Source of the DNA: Chloracidobacterium sp. CP2_5A
Lineage (GTDB): Bacteria > Acidobacteriota > Blastocatellia > Chloracidobacteriales > Chloracidobacteriaceae
Reading direction: 5' to 3'
NCBI GenBank assembly: GCA_002254845.1
Contig: NKPT01000038.1
Span: forward strand, 1 to 33,140
Length of the DNA: 33,140 nt
This document shows, piece by piece, positions 15,386 to 23,446 of the stretch. Below the pieces are notes generated by a model. The model worked only from the letters and a program-made list of their open reading frames with translations. It was not told the DNA's origin and did not search any database. How positions within the stretch are numbered: position 1 is the first letter of the stretch; every line of letters begins with the position of its first letter. The translations under genes and the position numbers were made by a program.

Positions 15386-16762
15386 ATGAAAGTCATCGTC
15401 ATTGGCGCCGGGCTGGCCGGCTTAGCTTGCGCGGTCGAGCTGGCCGACAACGGCTACGAAGTTGAAATTCTGGAAAAGCGCCCAGTGCTAGGCGGACGCG
15501 TTTCATCCTGGCTTGACAAGGATGGCGACTGGGTTGAAACCGCGCCGCACGTGATTCGGGGCAGCTACAAGTCGCTCATCGCCCTGATGGAGCGGGTTGG
15601 CATCGCCGACCGCATCCAGTGGAAAAAACAGCAACTGGTCTATGCCAGCAAGGGCGGCAAAATCTCCAATATCTCGTTTTCGCCATCAGCCGGCCCGGTT
15701 GAAATCCTCCGCTCGATGATCGGGAGCGACCTGCTTGGCTTTGGCGACAAGCTTAAGCTGCTAACGGGGCTGCTCCCGGCCTTTACCGGCGACAAGAACT
15801 TTATTGAAAACCAGGACATTAAAAACTTCAGCGATTGGGCCGCGAGTTTGGGCGTCAACCGCGAGGCTATCGGGCGCTTTTTCGACCCCTTGTCGCGGAC
15901 GATCAGCTTTCTGCGCCCGGACGAAGTCTCCGCGCGGGTCATCATTTTCCAAATGGCCTCCATCGCGCAGGGTCTCAACGCCACCCGCATCGGCTTTCTC
16001 GATGGCGATCCGTGTCAGCGGCTGTTCCAGCCCATTCAGGCGTACCTCGAAAAGCGCGGCGCGCGCATTCGCCCGAATGCGCGCCTGGCGCGGATTGATT
16101 TCTCCAACGATGAGCCGCGCGCCTTGGGGCTTGAGCTGACCAACGGCGAATACCTGACCGCCGACGTGTATGTCTCGGCCATGGAGCTCCACGCCCTGCG
16201 CGAGGTCTTGCCGGGCCAAGCCTGGAGCTTCCCGTTCTTTTCGCGTCTCTGGCAGGTCGAGGAAATCCCGGTCATTACCGTGCAGCTACGCTTCGACCGG
16301 AAGGTCGTGGCGATGGACAACGCCGTGTTTGCCATCGGAACGGTCATGTCGCTGGTGGTCAACCTTTCCGTCACGAGTCCGGGCTATGCTCATGACGTTT
16401 GCCTCATCGAAATGATTGTCGCCCCGGCCAAGGATATTTTTCACCTTGACGACGGCGAAATCGTCCGGCTGTGCCTCGATGACTTGACAGAGCTATTTCC
16501 AGAGGTCGCTCAGGCCAATCTCGTCAAGAGCACGGTGGTGCGCATTCCGCAGGCGCTTTACCGCTGCGAGCCAGGCGCCGAAAGCCGCCGACCGACCCAG
16601 AAAACGCCCATCGAGAACTTTTACCTCTGCGGCGACTTTACGCACCACGGCTACACGCCCAGCATGGAAGGCGCGACGCTGTCCGGCTTTCGGGCGGCGC
16701 AAATGATTATGGAGACGCGCGGGCGCAACTTGCAGTGGCATGGCGGCACGCCGCCCAGCTAA
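15386..16762 (+). CDS. crtQ: Zeta-carotene desaturase-like FAD enzyme (CrtQ/CrtP family)
   Basis: This 458-residue flavoprotein starts with the dinucleotide motif VIVIGAGLAGLACAVEL and the GGRVSSW signature, and ends with YLCGDFTHHGYTPSMEGATLSG. The central DPLSRTISFLRPDEVSARVI and ADVYVSAMELHAL...EEIPVITVQLRFD blocks follow plant and cyanobacterial zeta-carotene desaturase closely, better than bacterial CrtI. The family removes hydrogens from poly-cis carotenes on the way to lycopene, using quinone as acceptor. Assignment to CrtQ rather than CrtP is from remembered motif similarity and is not certain. The start codon lies close to the GxGxxG motif; the Shine-Dalgarno is weak. A second FAD protein follows after 72 bp. 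Confidence 0.72.
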   Translation: MKVIVIGAGLAGLACAVELADNGYEVEILEKRPVLGGRVSSWLDKDGDWVETAPHVIRGSYKSLIALMERVGIADRIQWKKQQLVYASKGGKISNISFSPSAGPVEILRSMIGSDLLGFGDKLKLLTGLLPAFTGDKNFIENQDIKNFSDWAASLGVNREAIGRFFDPLSRTISFLRPDEVSARVIIFQMASIAQGLNATRIGFLDGDPCQRLFQPIQAYLEKRGARIRPNARLARIDFSNDEPRALGLELTNGEYLTADVYVSAMELHALREVLPGQAWSFPFFSRLWQVEEIPVITVQLRFDRKVVAMDNAVFAIGTVMSLVVNLSVTSPGYAHDVCLIEMIVAPAKDIFHLDDGEIVRLCLDDLTELFPEVAQANLVKSTVVRIPQALYRCEPGAESRRPTQKTPIENFYLCGDFTHHGYTPSMEGATLSGFRAAQMIMETRGRNLQWHGGTPPS

Positions 16763-16834
16763 AAGACACTTGCTCGCCCCCTACGCTTAGAAAACGAGCC
16801 GGACCGGCGACAAGGCCCGGCCGCCCGAACCGCT

Positions 16835-17923
16835 ATGGATGTCGCCATTATTGGAGCTGGGCTTGCCGGACTGACCGCGGCCTACGCTCTTGCCCAGCGT
16901 GGTTTCAACTGTGAGCTCTTGGAGAAGAGCCGCGCGCTTGGCGGGCGCATGGCGACTCGCCGCTTCCTAGATATCGCCTTTGACCACGGCGCGCAGTATT
17001 TCACGGTCAAAACCGCGGCGTTCGCCGACTTCTTACGTGAAGTTGGCGTGGCGGAAGCGATGCATCCGCTAGCAGCGCCGGTCGTCAGCTACCCATTTCA
17101 AGACTTAGCCGCGGCCCTGGCGGAAGCGAGCCGGGAAGCGCCGGCAAGCAACAGCGAGTTTCCGCATCGCTACGTCTTCTATTCGGGGATGACCGCGCTC
17201 GCCAAGTCCATCGCGCAACGGATTGGCGAGCGCCAAATCATTCGGGAGTGCTTTGTTGAGGCGATGGCCTGGGACGCGGCAGCGCGGCGCTGGACGCTTC
17301 ACACCCGCGGCGACAACACGACCCTTGGCGGGACGCGCCAAGCGGACTGGGTGGTCATGGCGATTCCAGCGCCGCAAGCGGCCCAGCTTTTGGCGCGCAG
17401 CCGGCCACTCCCGGAGCCTTTCGCCAAGCTGCAGGAGGCGCTGGAGCGCGTGACCTATCATCCCTGTCTGACCGTCATCTGGGGCTCGCCTCCCGATAGC
17501 GCGTATCCCGGCGTTGGGGCGCTGCGAGCGGCGTCGAGTCGCTACTCCGTTGGGTGGCTGACGTGGCTCGACCGCATCGCGCCCTATCGCGTGCCGTCCG
17601 GGCAGAGCGTCGCTATTGCCCAGTTTGCCCCGCATGCCAGTCGCGCGCTGTTAGACCAGCCAGAAGGGGTGGTGCTTCGGACCCTAGCCATGGCGCTGGA
17701 GGCGGACTTGAAGATTGACCTGCCGACGCTGCAGTGGGTGCAAATCAAGCAGTGGCGCTATGCAAGCCCGGCGGCAAGCGTGACTGACCTCGACAGCCTA
17801 ACCGCCGTGTCCAACTTCAACTTTGAAGCCTGCGGCGACTACCTGATTAATGGCCGGATTGAATCCGCCTTTCTCAGCGGACTCGCCGCGGCCGACCGTC
17901 TGGGCCGGCGCGTCGGAGCGTGA
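16835..17923 (+). CDS. Renalase-like FAD-dependent oxidoreductase (COG3380 type)
   Basis: A 362-residue flavoprotein with the FAD-binding N-terminus DVAIIGAGLAGLTAAYALAQRG, ELLEKSRALGGRMATRR and DHGAQYFTV. The GRMATRR...DHGAQYFT pair is characteristic of the renalase-like COG3380 proteins, not of carotene desaturases. The C-terminal EACGDYLINGRIESAFLSGLAAA closes the FAD site. Members related to renalase oxidise isomeric dihydronicotinamides; the role of the bacterial phototroph members is not known to me. It follows the CrtQ-like gene by 72 bp on the same strand, so the two could be cotranscribed. Two short GC-rich hairpins lie downstream. Confidence 0.75.
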   Translation: MDVAIIGAGLAGLTAAYALAQRGFNCELLEKSRALGGRMATRRFLDIAFDHGAQYFTVKTAAFADFLREVGVAEAMHPLAAPVVSYPFQDLAAALAEASREAPASNSEFPHRYVFYSGMTALAKSIAQRIGERQIIRECFVEAMAWDAAARRWTLHTRGDNTTLGGTRQADWVVMAIPAPQAAQLLARSRPLPEPFAKLQEALERVTYHPCLTVIWGSPPDSAYPGVGALRAASSRYSVGWLTWLDRIAPYRVPSGQSVAIAQFAPHASRALLDQPEGVVLRTLAMALEADLKIDLPTLQWVQIKQWRYASPAASVTDLDSLTAVSNFNFEACGDYLINGRIESAFLSGLAAADRLGRRVGA

Positions 17924-17950
17924 AGCCTCGCCTTGCGAGGCGCGCTGTGG

Positions 17951-17977
17951 AAAAGCCCGCGAGAAACAAGCGCGGGC
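17951..17977 (-). terminator. Rho-independent terminator of the tRNA-Lys transcript
   Basis: Read on the minus strand, GCCCGCG (17977-17971), a 9-nt loop and CGCGGGC (17961-17955) are followed directly by TTTT (17954-17951). It lies about 50 nt after the tRNA 3' end. A second hairpin (GCCTCGC/GCGAGGC, 17925-17941) just past the renalase-like stop has no T run. Confidence 0.65.
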
Positions 17978-18024
17978 GACACCCGGTCCGACTGTAACCC
18001 TTAGGCTGGCTTGGGGATTGGGAA

Positions 18025-18097
<73 letters not shown>

Positions 18098-18405
18098 ATG
18101 CGCGAAAAGCGTAAGTCAAGTAAAGTATGAGAACGCTTGTCAGGCTGTCAATGCGGTTTGCCTCTGCGTTTATCCGAGCGCGCGCGGCGCGAAAGCGCGG
18201 CTCTTCCCAGCGACCTGTTCCTGCTGGTCTCTGCGTCCCCATGTTCGCAAGGCTGGACTTTAGCTCGGCTCTCTAGCTCCGGCGACGGCGCCGCTTGCCT
18301 TGCGCTTCAGCCCCAAACTAAGGCGCGCTGCGCATCGCCCCTGCGTAATCGCTGCAAGCGTGAAAGCGCGTAGATTCAATAAAGCTGTTTTCGGAGTTGA
18401 GAGGT
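18098..18405. other. Divergent intergenic region, tRNA-Lys / secreted metalloprotease
   Basis: These 308 bp hold the tRNA promoter at the left and the leader of the metalloprotease at the right, where GGAG at 18393-18396 and GAGAGG at 18399-18404 precede ATG 18406. I see no credible gene; short open frames here lack any recognisable motif. No clear plus-strand promoter was found. Confidence 0.5.
18124..18151 (-). promoter_or_regulatory. Sigma70-like promoter for tRNA-Lys
   Basis: On the minus strand a perfect -35 TTGACA (18151-18146) is followed after 16 bp by CATACT (18129-18124); with 18 bp spacing the alternative -10 is TACTTT. Transcription would begin about 20 nt before the mature tRNA. 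Confidence 0.65.
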
Positions 18406-21400
18406 ATGTCTCGCGTCTGTTCCCTTCGCCCATCAGTCGCCCTGCGGGTCGGGGCGTGCTTAGCGGTTTTCCTAGTCGGCGTCTGCGGGTTGCCAGCGGC
18501 CTTGGCGCCCGCGTCGCGGCTGACCGGCCGCGCCGCCGCTGATGATCCATGGCGAGAAACGCTTCAGTTCGTCGCCCGCGCCACGCGCCGCGATCTTGTC
18601 CCGCAGCCGGAGCGAAAGCTCGAGTCCGGGGCTGTGATGCTCGACGTGAGCGAGGGCTTCCAGCACGTCGCGCTGGCGCGGCGCGAAGCCGACGGTCGCG
18701 TTGTGGTCGCCTGCGTCGGCAGTCTCTCGGAAGCGGAAGCTTTCCTGCGCGGCGAAGCCGACGGTCTAGAGGGCGACCACAGCCATCGCGACCAGCTTCC
18801 CAACCGCGACATTGCGCTACCGCCTACCCGGATGCAGGTCGGCGCGGCGACCGGACCGGCGGTCAAGCGCGAGAACGCGCAGGGTTCAACCATTGTCATT
18901 CGTAACCAGAACGAGCCCGGCGTCGGCTTCAACGACCCAACGCCGGCGACGCCGGTTGGCGGCAATCCCGGCGTGACCCTTGGTCAGCAGCGGCTCAACG
19001 TCTTCCAGCGGGCGGCTGAAATCTGGGGCGCGACGCTCCGCAGCAACACGCCGATTGTCATCAACGGTCAGTTTACGTCGCTGGCGAGCGGGGTGCTCGG
19101 CTCGGCGGGGACAACGTCCATCTTTCGCGGCTTCCCGAACGCGCCGCTTGGCGACACGTGGTATCACTACGCGCTAGCTAACGCGCTGTCCGGGCAGGAC
19201 CTCGCTCCGCAGGAGCCGCCGCGCGCGCAAATCAACACCAACTTCAGCACGAATTTCACCTTCTACCTTGGTCTCGACAACAACGCGCCGCCCGACCAGG
19301 TGGATTTGCTGACCGTCGTGCTGCACGAGTTCGCGCACGGTCTGGGCTTTAGCACGTTTGTCAACTCAGCGAACGGGCGCAACGCGGGCGCGAGCGATGA
19401 AAACCCCGACGGGGGCTTTACGGATTGTTACGCGCGACTGCTGCGCGATGAAACTCTCAACCTGAACTGGAATCAAATGACGGCGGCGCAGCGGCAGGCG
19501 TCGGCCACCAACACTGGCAATCTGACCTGGACCGGACCGACAACGCAGAGCGCGCTGCCGGTGGCGTTGGAGCCATCGCCAGTGTTGCGCATTGAGCGCA
19601 ATCCGCCGGTGACGTTTGCCACTAATCAGGCAACGTTTGGCGGAGCGATCACGCTGGGCGGATTGACCCGGCCGCTTATCGCGGCGCAGCCGGCGCTGGC
19701 GTGCGGGACGTTGTCGAATCCGGGGGCGGTCAACGGGAACTTGGCGCTTGTGGATCGGGGCGACTGCCCGTTTGTGGACAAGGCCTTCAACGTCCAGCAG
19801 GCCGGGGCGCAGGGCGTTATCATCGCCAACAATGCCGCGGGCGGCTTTACCCCTGGTGGAACCGTGACTGGTATCACGATTCCGGTCGTCGGGATTTCCC
19901 AAGCGGACGGCGCGACCCTGCGCGACTTTTTATCAAGCGGAGGCGTGACGGCGACGCTGCTGCTCGACCCAACGCGCCTGACTGGGACAACCAACGGCCG
20001 GATGCGAATGTTTGCGCCGAATCCGCGTCAGGCCGGCTCGTCAGTCTCGCACTGGGACAACACGGTTCGGCCGCGCTTGCTGATGGAGCCGGCAATTACG
20101 CCGCGCCTGCCGCGCACGCAGGATTTGACGCTTAACCTCTTCCAAGACATTGGCTGGACGGTCAACCCGATTTTCTCGGCGGGCGGCGTCGCCATACCGG
20201 CAAGCGGATCAAGCGTCCCGCAACAAGTCGCCATCAACGCCGTCGGCGCGTGGACGGTTTCGGGAATTCCCAACTGGGTGACCGGCTTTCCGGCGGCCGG
20301 CAACTTGCTAACGCCGGTGAGCTTTCAGGTCGCGCCGAATCCGGGGCCGGAACGGACGGCGACGCTGACGCTCAATCCCGGCGGCAATACGTTCACCATT
20401 GTCCAGAGCGGCGCGGAAGCTGCTCCGAGCTTTACCAGTCCCAGCGCGGTGACGTTCACGGTCGGGCAGGCCTCGAGTTTCTTTATCGCCGCCAGCGGGA
20501 ATCCGCCGCCCAACATCACGCTGGCGAGCGGAACCTTGCCGCCGGGCGTGACCTTCACGAGCGGACTCGGCAGCGCCTTGCTGGCTGGCCTGCCGACGGC
20601 CGCCGATATTGGGACATACGCGCTGGTTGTCCGCGCCACGAACGGCGCCGGAACGGCGACGCAAAGCCTAACGCTGACCATCGGGCAGGGACTCTGCGCG
20701 TTTGCCGTGACGCCAAATTCCGTCAGCGTCGGCGGCGACCACATCGCCGGCGTCCAGCTGACAGTGACGACCGGCCCGACCTGCGCGTGGGAAGCCACCG
20801 TCCGTAATACGGACGCGCCGTGGATCAAGGTTATTGCGGCGCAGTTGTCCGACGGGCGCATCGCCTTGCCCCGCATGGTCGGCGCGCTTGGCGATGTCAA
20901 CCGGCGGCTGGCGATTTCCGGTTTCGGGAACGGCGCGGTGACGATTGCCATTGGACGCAACCCGCGTCCAACGCCGCGCACCGGAACCTGCCTCATCGCC
21001 GGACAAGTGGTGACCGTCATGCAGTCCGGGTCGTCGGGCGCCAGCGCGCCGGTCGGCTCGACGATGGCGATGTTCCGCCCATCAAACGGGTTTATGTATC
21101 TGAAAAACCAACTGATCTCCGACTTCGCCGATCAGGACTTTTTCTACGGCTTGGCCGGGGATGCGCCGCTAGCGGGCGATTGGGACGGCGACGGCATTGA
21201 CACGCCGGGGATTTACCGCAACGTCAACGGCAACCAGACGTTTTTCCTCATCAACAACAATACGGGCGGCTTTGCGGATATATCGTTCGCGTTTGGCGGC
21301 GCCGGCGACATCCCCATTGCAGGCGACTGGGATGGGAATGGGACGGTAACGGTTGGCGTCTATCGTCCGAGCGCGCAGACGTTTTTCCTCCGGAACGCGC

Positions 21401-21813
21401 TGGCTAGCGGGAATCCTGACTCGGTCGTGAGCATCACGGGCGCGCAGGCGACAGACCGCCCGATCGCTGGGCGCTGGACGGCCGGGAGCAATGTGACGGG
21501 ACTGGGGCTGTATCGTCCGAGTTCAGGGCGGTTTTTGCTCAAGAATGCCAACGCGAGCGGCGCGCCGGACGCGGACTTTGTGATGACAACGACCGGGGTA
21601 TTTGTGGAGGCGGTGGCCGGCGATTGGACGCGCCAGGGGTTTGCCACGGTGGGCGTCGTGACGAGCCTGAGCGGGACGATTCAGTTCCAGCTTCGGAACT
21701 CAAACACGAGCGGCGGGCCGGACATTCGGGTGAACTACGGCGCGCCGGGCGATGTGCCACTAATCGGGAGCTGGGACGGACAGCCTAAGCCGCCGCCGGT
21801 GTCTGTCCCCTAA
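18406..21813 (+). CDS. Large secreted metalloprotease: metzincin-like domain with inserted PA domain, BACON/Ig domains and C-terminal repeats
   Basis: A 1135-residue protein with signal peptide (hydrophobic about 11-35). The catalytic core has HEFAHGLGF (H307, E308, H311, G314). The position usually holding the third ligand is Thr (T317), but SHWDN (H549) and LMEP (559-562) occur about 235 residues later. That is the leishmanolysin-like plan of a distant third His and a Met-turn. Between them lies a PA domain (about 400-525; LALVDRGDCPFVDKAFNVQQAGAQGVIIAN). Next come a BACON-like domain (about 591-668, ending FTIVQSG), a putative Ig domain (about 672-760, LPPGVTFTSG...AGLPTAADIGTYALVV) and a second BACON-like domain (763-875). 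Five repeats fill 885-1125. A TTG at 18397 is possible, but ATG 18406 follows GAGAGG. It is probably released or attached to the cell surface. Confidence 0.8.
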   Translation: MSRVCSLRPSVALRVGACLAVFLVGVCGLPAALAPASRLTGRAAADDPWRETLQFVARATRRDLVPQPERKLESGAVMLDVSEGFQHVALARREADGRVVVACVGSLSEAEAFLRGEADGLEGDHSHRDQLPNRDIALPPTRMQVGAATGPAVKRENAQGSTIVIRNQNEPGVGFNDPTPATPVGGNPGVTLGQQRLNVFQRAAEIWGATLRSNTPIVINGQFTSLASGVLGSAGTTSIFRGFPNAPLGDTWYHYALANALSGQDLAPQEPPRAQINTNFSTNFTFYLGLDNNAPPDQVDLLTVVLHEFAHGLGFSTFVNSANGRNAGASDENPDGGFTDCYARLLRDETLNLNWNQMTAAQRQASATNTGNLTWTGPTTQSALPVALEPSPVLRIERNPPVTFATNQATFGGAITLGGLTRPLIAAQPALACGTLSNPGAVNGNLALVDRGDCPFVDKAFNVQQAGAQGVIIANNAAGGFTPGGTVTGITIPVVGISQADGATLRDFLSSGGVTATLLLDPTRLTGTTNGRMRMFAPNPRQAGSSVSHWDNTVRPRLLMEPAITPRLPRTQDLTLNLFQDIGWTVNPIFSAGGVAIPASGSSVPQQVAINAVGAWTVSGIPNWVTGFPAAGNLLTPVSFQVAPNPGPERTATLTLNPGGNTFTIVQSGAEAAPSFTSPSAVTFTVGQASSFFIAASGNPPPNITLASGTLPPGVTFTSGLGSALLAGLPTAADIGTYALVVRATNGAGTATQSLTLTIGQGLCAFAVTPNSVSVGGDHIAGVQLTVTTGPTCAWEATVRNTDAPWIKVIAAQLSDGRIALPRMVGALGDVNRRLAISGFGNGAVTIAIGRNPRPTPRTGTCLIAGQVVTVMQSGSSGASAPVGSTMAMFRPSNGFMYLKNQLISDFADQDFFYGLAGDAPLAGDWDGDGIDTPGIYRNVNGNQTFFLINNNTGGFADISFAFGGAGDIPIAGDWDGNGTVTVGVYRPSAQTFFLRNALASGNPDSVVSITGAQATDRPIAGRWTAGSNVTGLGLYRPSSGRFLLKNANASGAPDADFVMTTTGVFVEAVAGDWTRQGFATVGVVTSLSGTIQFQLRNSNTSGGPDIRVNYGAPGDVPLIGSWDGQPKPPPVSVP
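21058..21786 (+). repeat. Five C-terminal FG-GAP-like protein repeats of the metalloprotease
   Basis: Five units of about 45-50 residues follow the plan FRPS..FYLKN...SG..D..F..G..GD.PLAGDWDGDG. The calcium-loop-like DWDGDG is intact in unit 1 (925-930) and near-intact in unit 2 (DWDGNG), but degenerate in units 3-5 (RWTAGS, DWTRQG, SWDGQ). Confidence 0.6.
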
Positions 21814-21835
21814 TCGCTCGCCGCTTAAAAAGTTT

Positions 21836-21863
21836 GGGAGGGACGCCCGGCGCCGTCCCTCCC
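21836..21863. terminator. Bidirectional terminator between convergent genes
   Basis: A perfect 10-bp stem (GGGAGGGACG at 21836-21845 with CGTCCCTCCC at 21854-21863) has an 8-nt loop. On the minus strand it is followed by AAACTTTTT; on the plus strand by TGCTTCTTCC. It sits between the metalloprotease stop (21813) and the end of the minus-strand exported protein (21901). Confidence 0.75.
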
Positions 21864-21900
21864 TGCTTCTTCCAGCTGAATGCGCTCCAAAGAGGCTTCA

Positions 21901-22584
21901 TTATGGATGCCTGTCTAACCTCAGACCGCCGCCGCCCGGCGCTGACATCTGAATCGCGCCGCCGCCCGACGGCATGGTGATCGGCGCGCTCGGCCTGACG
22001 CCACTCGGAAAGTCGATGTCGGGACGCTTATTCATGCGGTTTATAAAATAAATAAGCTGCTGGAGCTGTCGCAGAGCTGGCGACGCCTGCGAGACTGGCT
22101 GCCGCTGGCGGAGAGTAAAACCCGGTTTCGTCGGCAGCGCCATCGGCGACTGAATGGGCTGGCTCAGCGGCAGCGCTACTGGCTCCGGGTCTTCCGAGGG
22201 GATGATCGGCCAGGGCAAGAACGCGCCCGCTGGACGGCCCGCGGGCAGGATCGGCGCTTGGGTTTGCTCGCCCGATGACGGCAGGAAAGTCAGGATGGTA
22301 TTTGGCTGGACATAACAACGGCGGGGCGCTCGCCCATGCCGCTCGGCGCGCTGCCGGAGTTCTTGGTAGCGCTTGGCGTCGGCGAGCCCCTGCTGCACGC
22401 CAATCGGCAAATCCGATGGATCGCCGATGGTTGGCGCCGCAGTGGACGGGTTCGCGCTGCGCTGGACGGGATTCTGAAGCGCCTGTGGTCGAGCGTTTTG
22501 TCCAAAGGCGATTGTGGGCGCGAGGGCGACGAGCGCGCCCATCGCTAGGCCGGCAGCGCTATCTCGTAAGTTCATCGTGGTCAT
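21901..22584 (-). CDS. Exported proline-rich protein of unknown function, GVQ-motif (copy 1)
   Basis: A 227-residue protein with signal peptide (SAAGLAMGALVALAPTIAFGQ) and otherwise low-complexity, Pro/Gln/Ser-rich sequence. I recognise no family. The one structured segment is DLPIGVQQGLADAKRYQELRQRA (from residue 58), which recurs in the next gene. A single Cys follows at C90. A second short helix (ALRQLQQLIYFINRMNKRP) lies near the C-terminus, and the tail is Gly-rich. AAGGAG lies 7 bp before ATG 22584 and fixes the start. It is probably periplasmic or envelope-associated. It ends at a bidirectional terminator. Confidence 0.72.
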   Translation of the reverse strand: MTTMNLRDSAAGLAMGALVALAPTIAFGQNARPQALQNPVQRSANPSTAAPTIGDPSDLPIGVQQGLADAKRYQELRQRAERHGRAPRRCYVQPNTILTFLPSSGEQTQAPILPAGRPAGAFLPWPIIPSEDPEPVALPLSQPIQSPMALPTKPGFTLRQRQPVSQASPALRQLQQLIYFINRMNKRPDIDFPSGVRPSAPITMPSGGGAIQMSAPGGGGLRLDRHP

Positions 22585-22730
22585 CTTGCGACTCCTTTCG
22601 CGTCAGTTCGTCGTCGGTAATGTCGGTTAATGCGCGAACGCTTAGCTACCTCTACGCTGGCCAGCGCACAGCATGTTTTACGCAAAGTAACTCGTAGCCA
22701 GAAATGAGGCTCGCTTTGAACGCGATAGCC

Positions 22731-23309
22731 CTACTGCGGGAGGGACGATTTAGCCGGCTTCTTGGGTTTTGGCCAGTCCCGGATAACGGTCTTGCCGCCG
22801 GCTGGCGGCGCAGTCGGATCTTGAGCGCTGTTGCCGCTCTGAGGCGCCGCCATTTGGCTTTCGGCTGGCGGATCAGCCGGCGGGGGGGTGTACTCAAGCG
22901 GCGGGGCCGGCTGTGAAACCGTCTGTGGCAGCTGAGGAGACGGAGAAGTTGGCGGCTGATCTTCGGGGGCGGCTTCTTCCGGCGGCGGCCACAGCAGCCC
23001 CTTCCGGCGAGCTTCCGCTTCCGCCCGCCGCTGAGCGGCGGCCTTGCGCTGGTATTGCTCTTCAAGGCGCTTGGCCTCGGCTAAGTTATCTTGAACGCCA
23101 AGCGGCAAGTCGTCCGCGTTGGCTGGCGGGGGCGCGCTTCCATCAGCGTTCGGCGTCGCTTTGGGCCGCTTTTTCGCCGGCTTGGATTTCGCTCCCTTGG
23201 GCGCGGGCGCGCCTTCCTGCGCCAAGCCGGCGACGGGCGACAGCGCGAGGCAAGCGCCAAGCAGCCCGCCCATCCAAAAATTGTGATGGCTGCGTTGCAT
23301 AAAGCGCAT
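22731..23309 (-). CDS. Exported proline-rich protein of unknown function, GVQ-motif (copy 2)
   Basis: A 192-residue protein. A signal peptide (FWMGGLLGACLALSPVAGLAQ) is followed by a Lys/Pro/Ala-rich stretch, the conserved DLPLGVQDNLAEAKRLEEQYQ (from residue 67) leading into a charged helix (to about 103), then a proline-rich tail. No known domain is recognised. GGAAGGAG lies 10 bp upstream of ATG 23309, so the longer open frame to 23390 is not needed. It is the upstream member of the pair, with 146 bp before the start of copy 1. That gap shows no obvious terminator. Confidence 0.72.
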   Translation of the reverse strand: MRFMQRSHHNFWMGGLLGACLALSPVAGLAQEGAPAPKGAKSKPAKKRPKATPNADGSAPPPANADDLPLGVQDNLAEAKRLEEQYQRKAAAQRRAEAEARRKGLLWPPPEEAAPEDQPPTSPSPQLPQTVSQPAPPLEYTPPPADPPAESQMAAPQSGNSAQDPTAPPAGGKTVIRDWPKPKKPAKSSLPQ

Positions 23310-23446
23310 AAAGCCAAATCTCCTTCCAACAGTCCGGACGGGCGTCCCATCCGCTGACGTATCGTGTGGAAGGTTGGGCGGCTTCGTCAAGCGCTGCCGG
23401 CTAACGAGGTCAAGTCAAGCGAGAAGAGGCTTCAGCGCGCCGGTCT

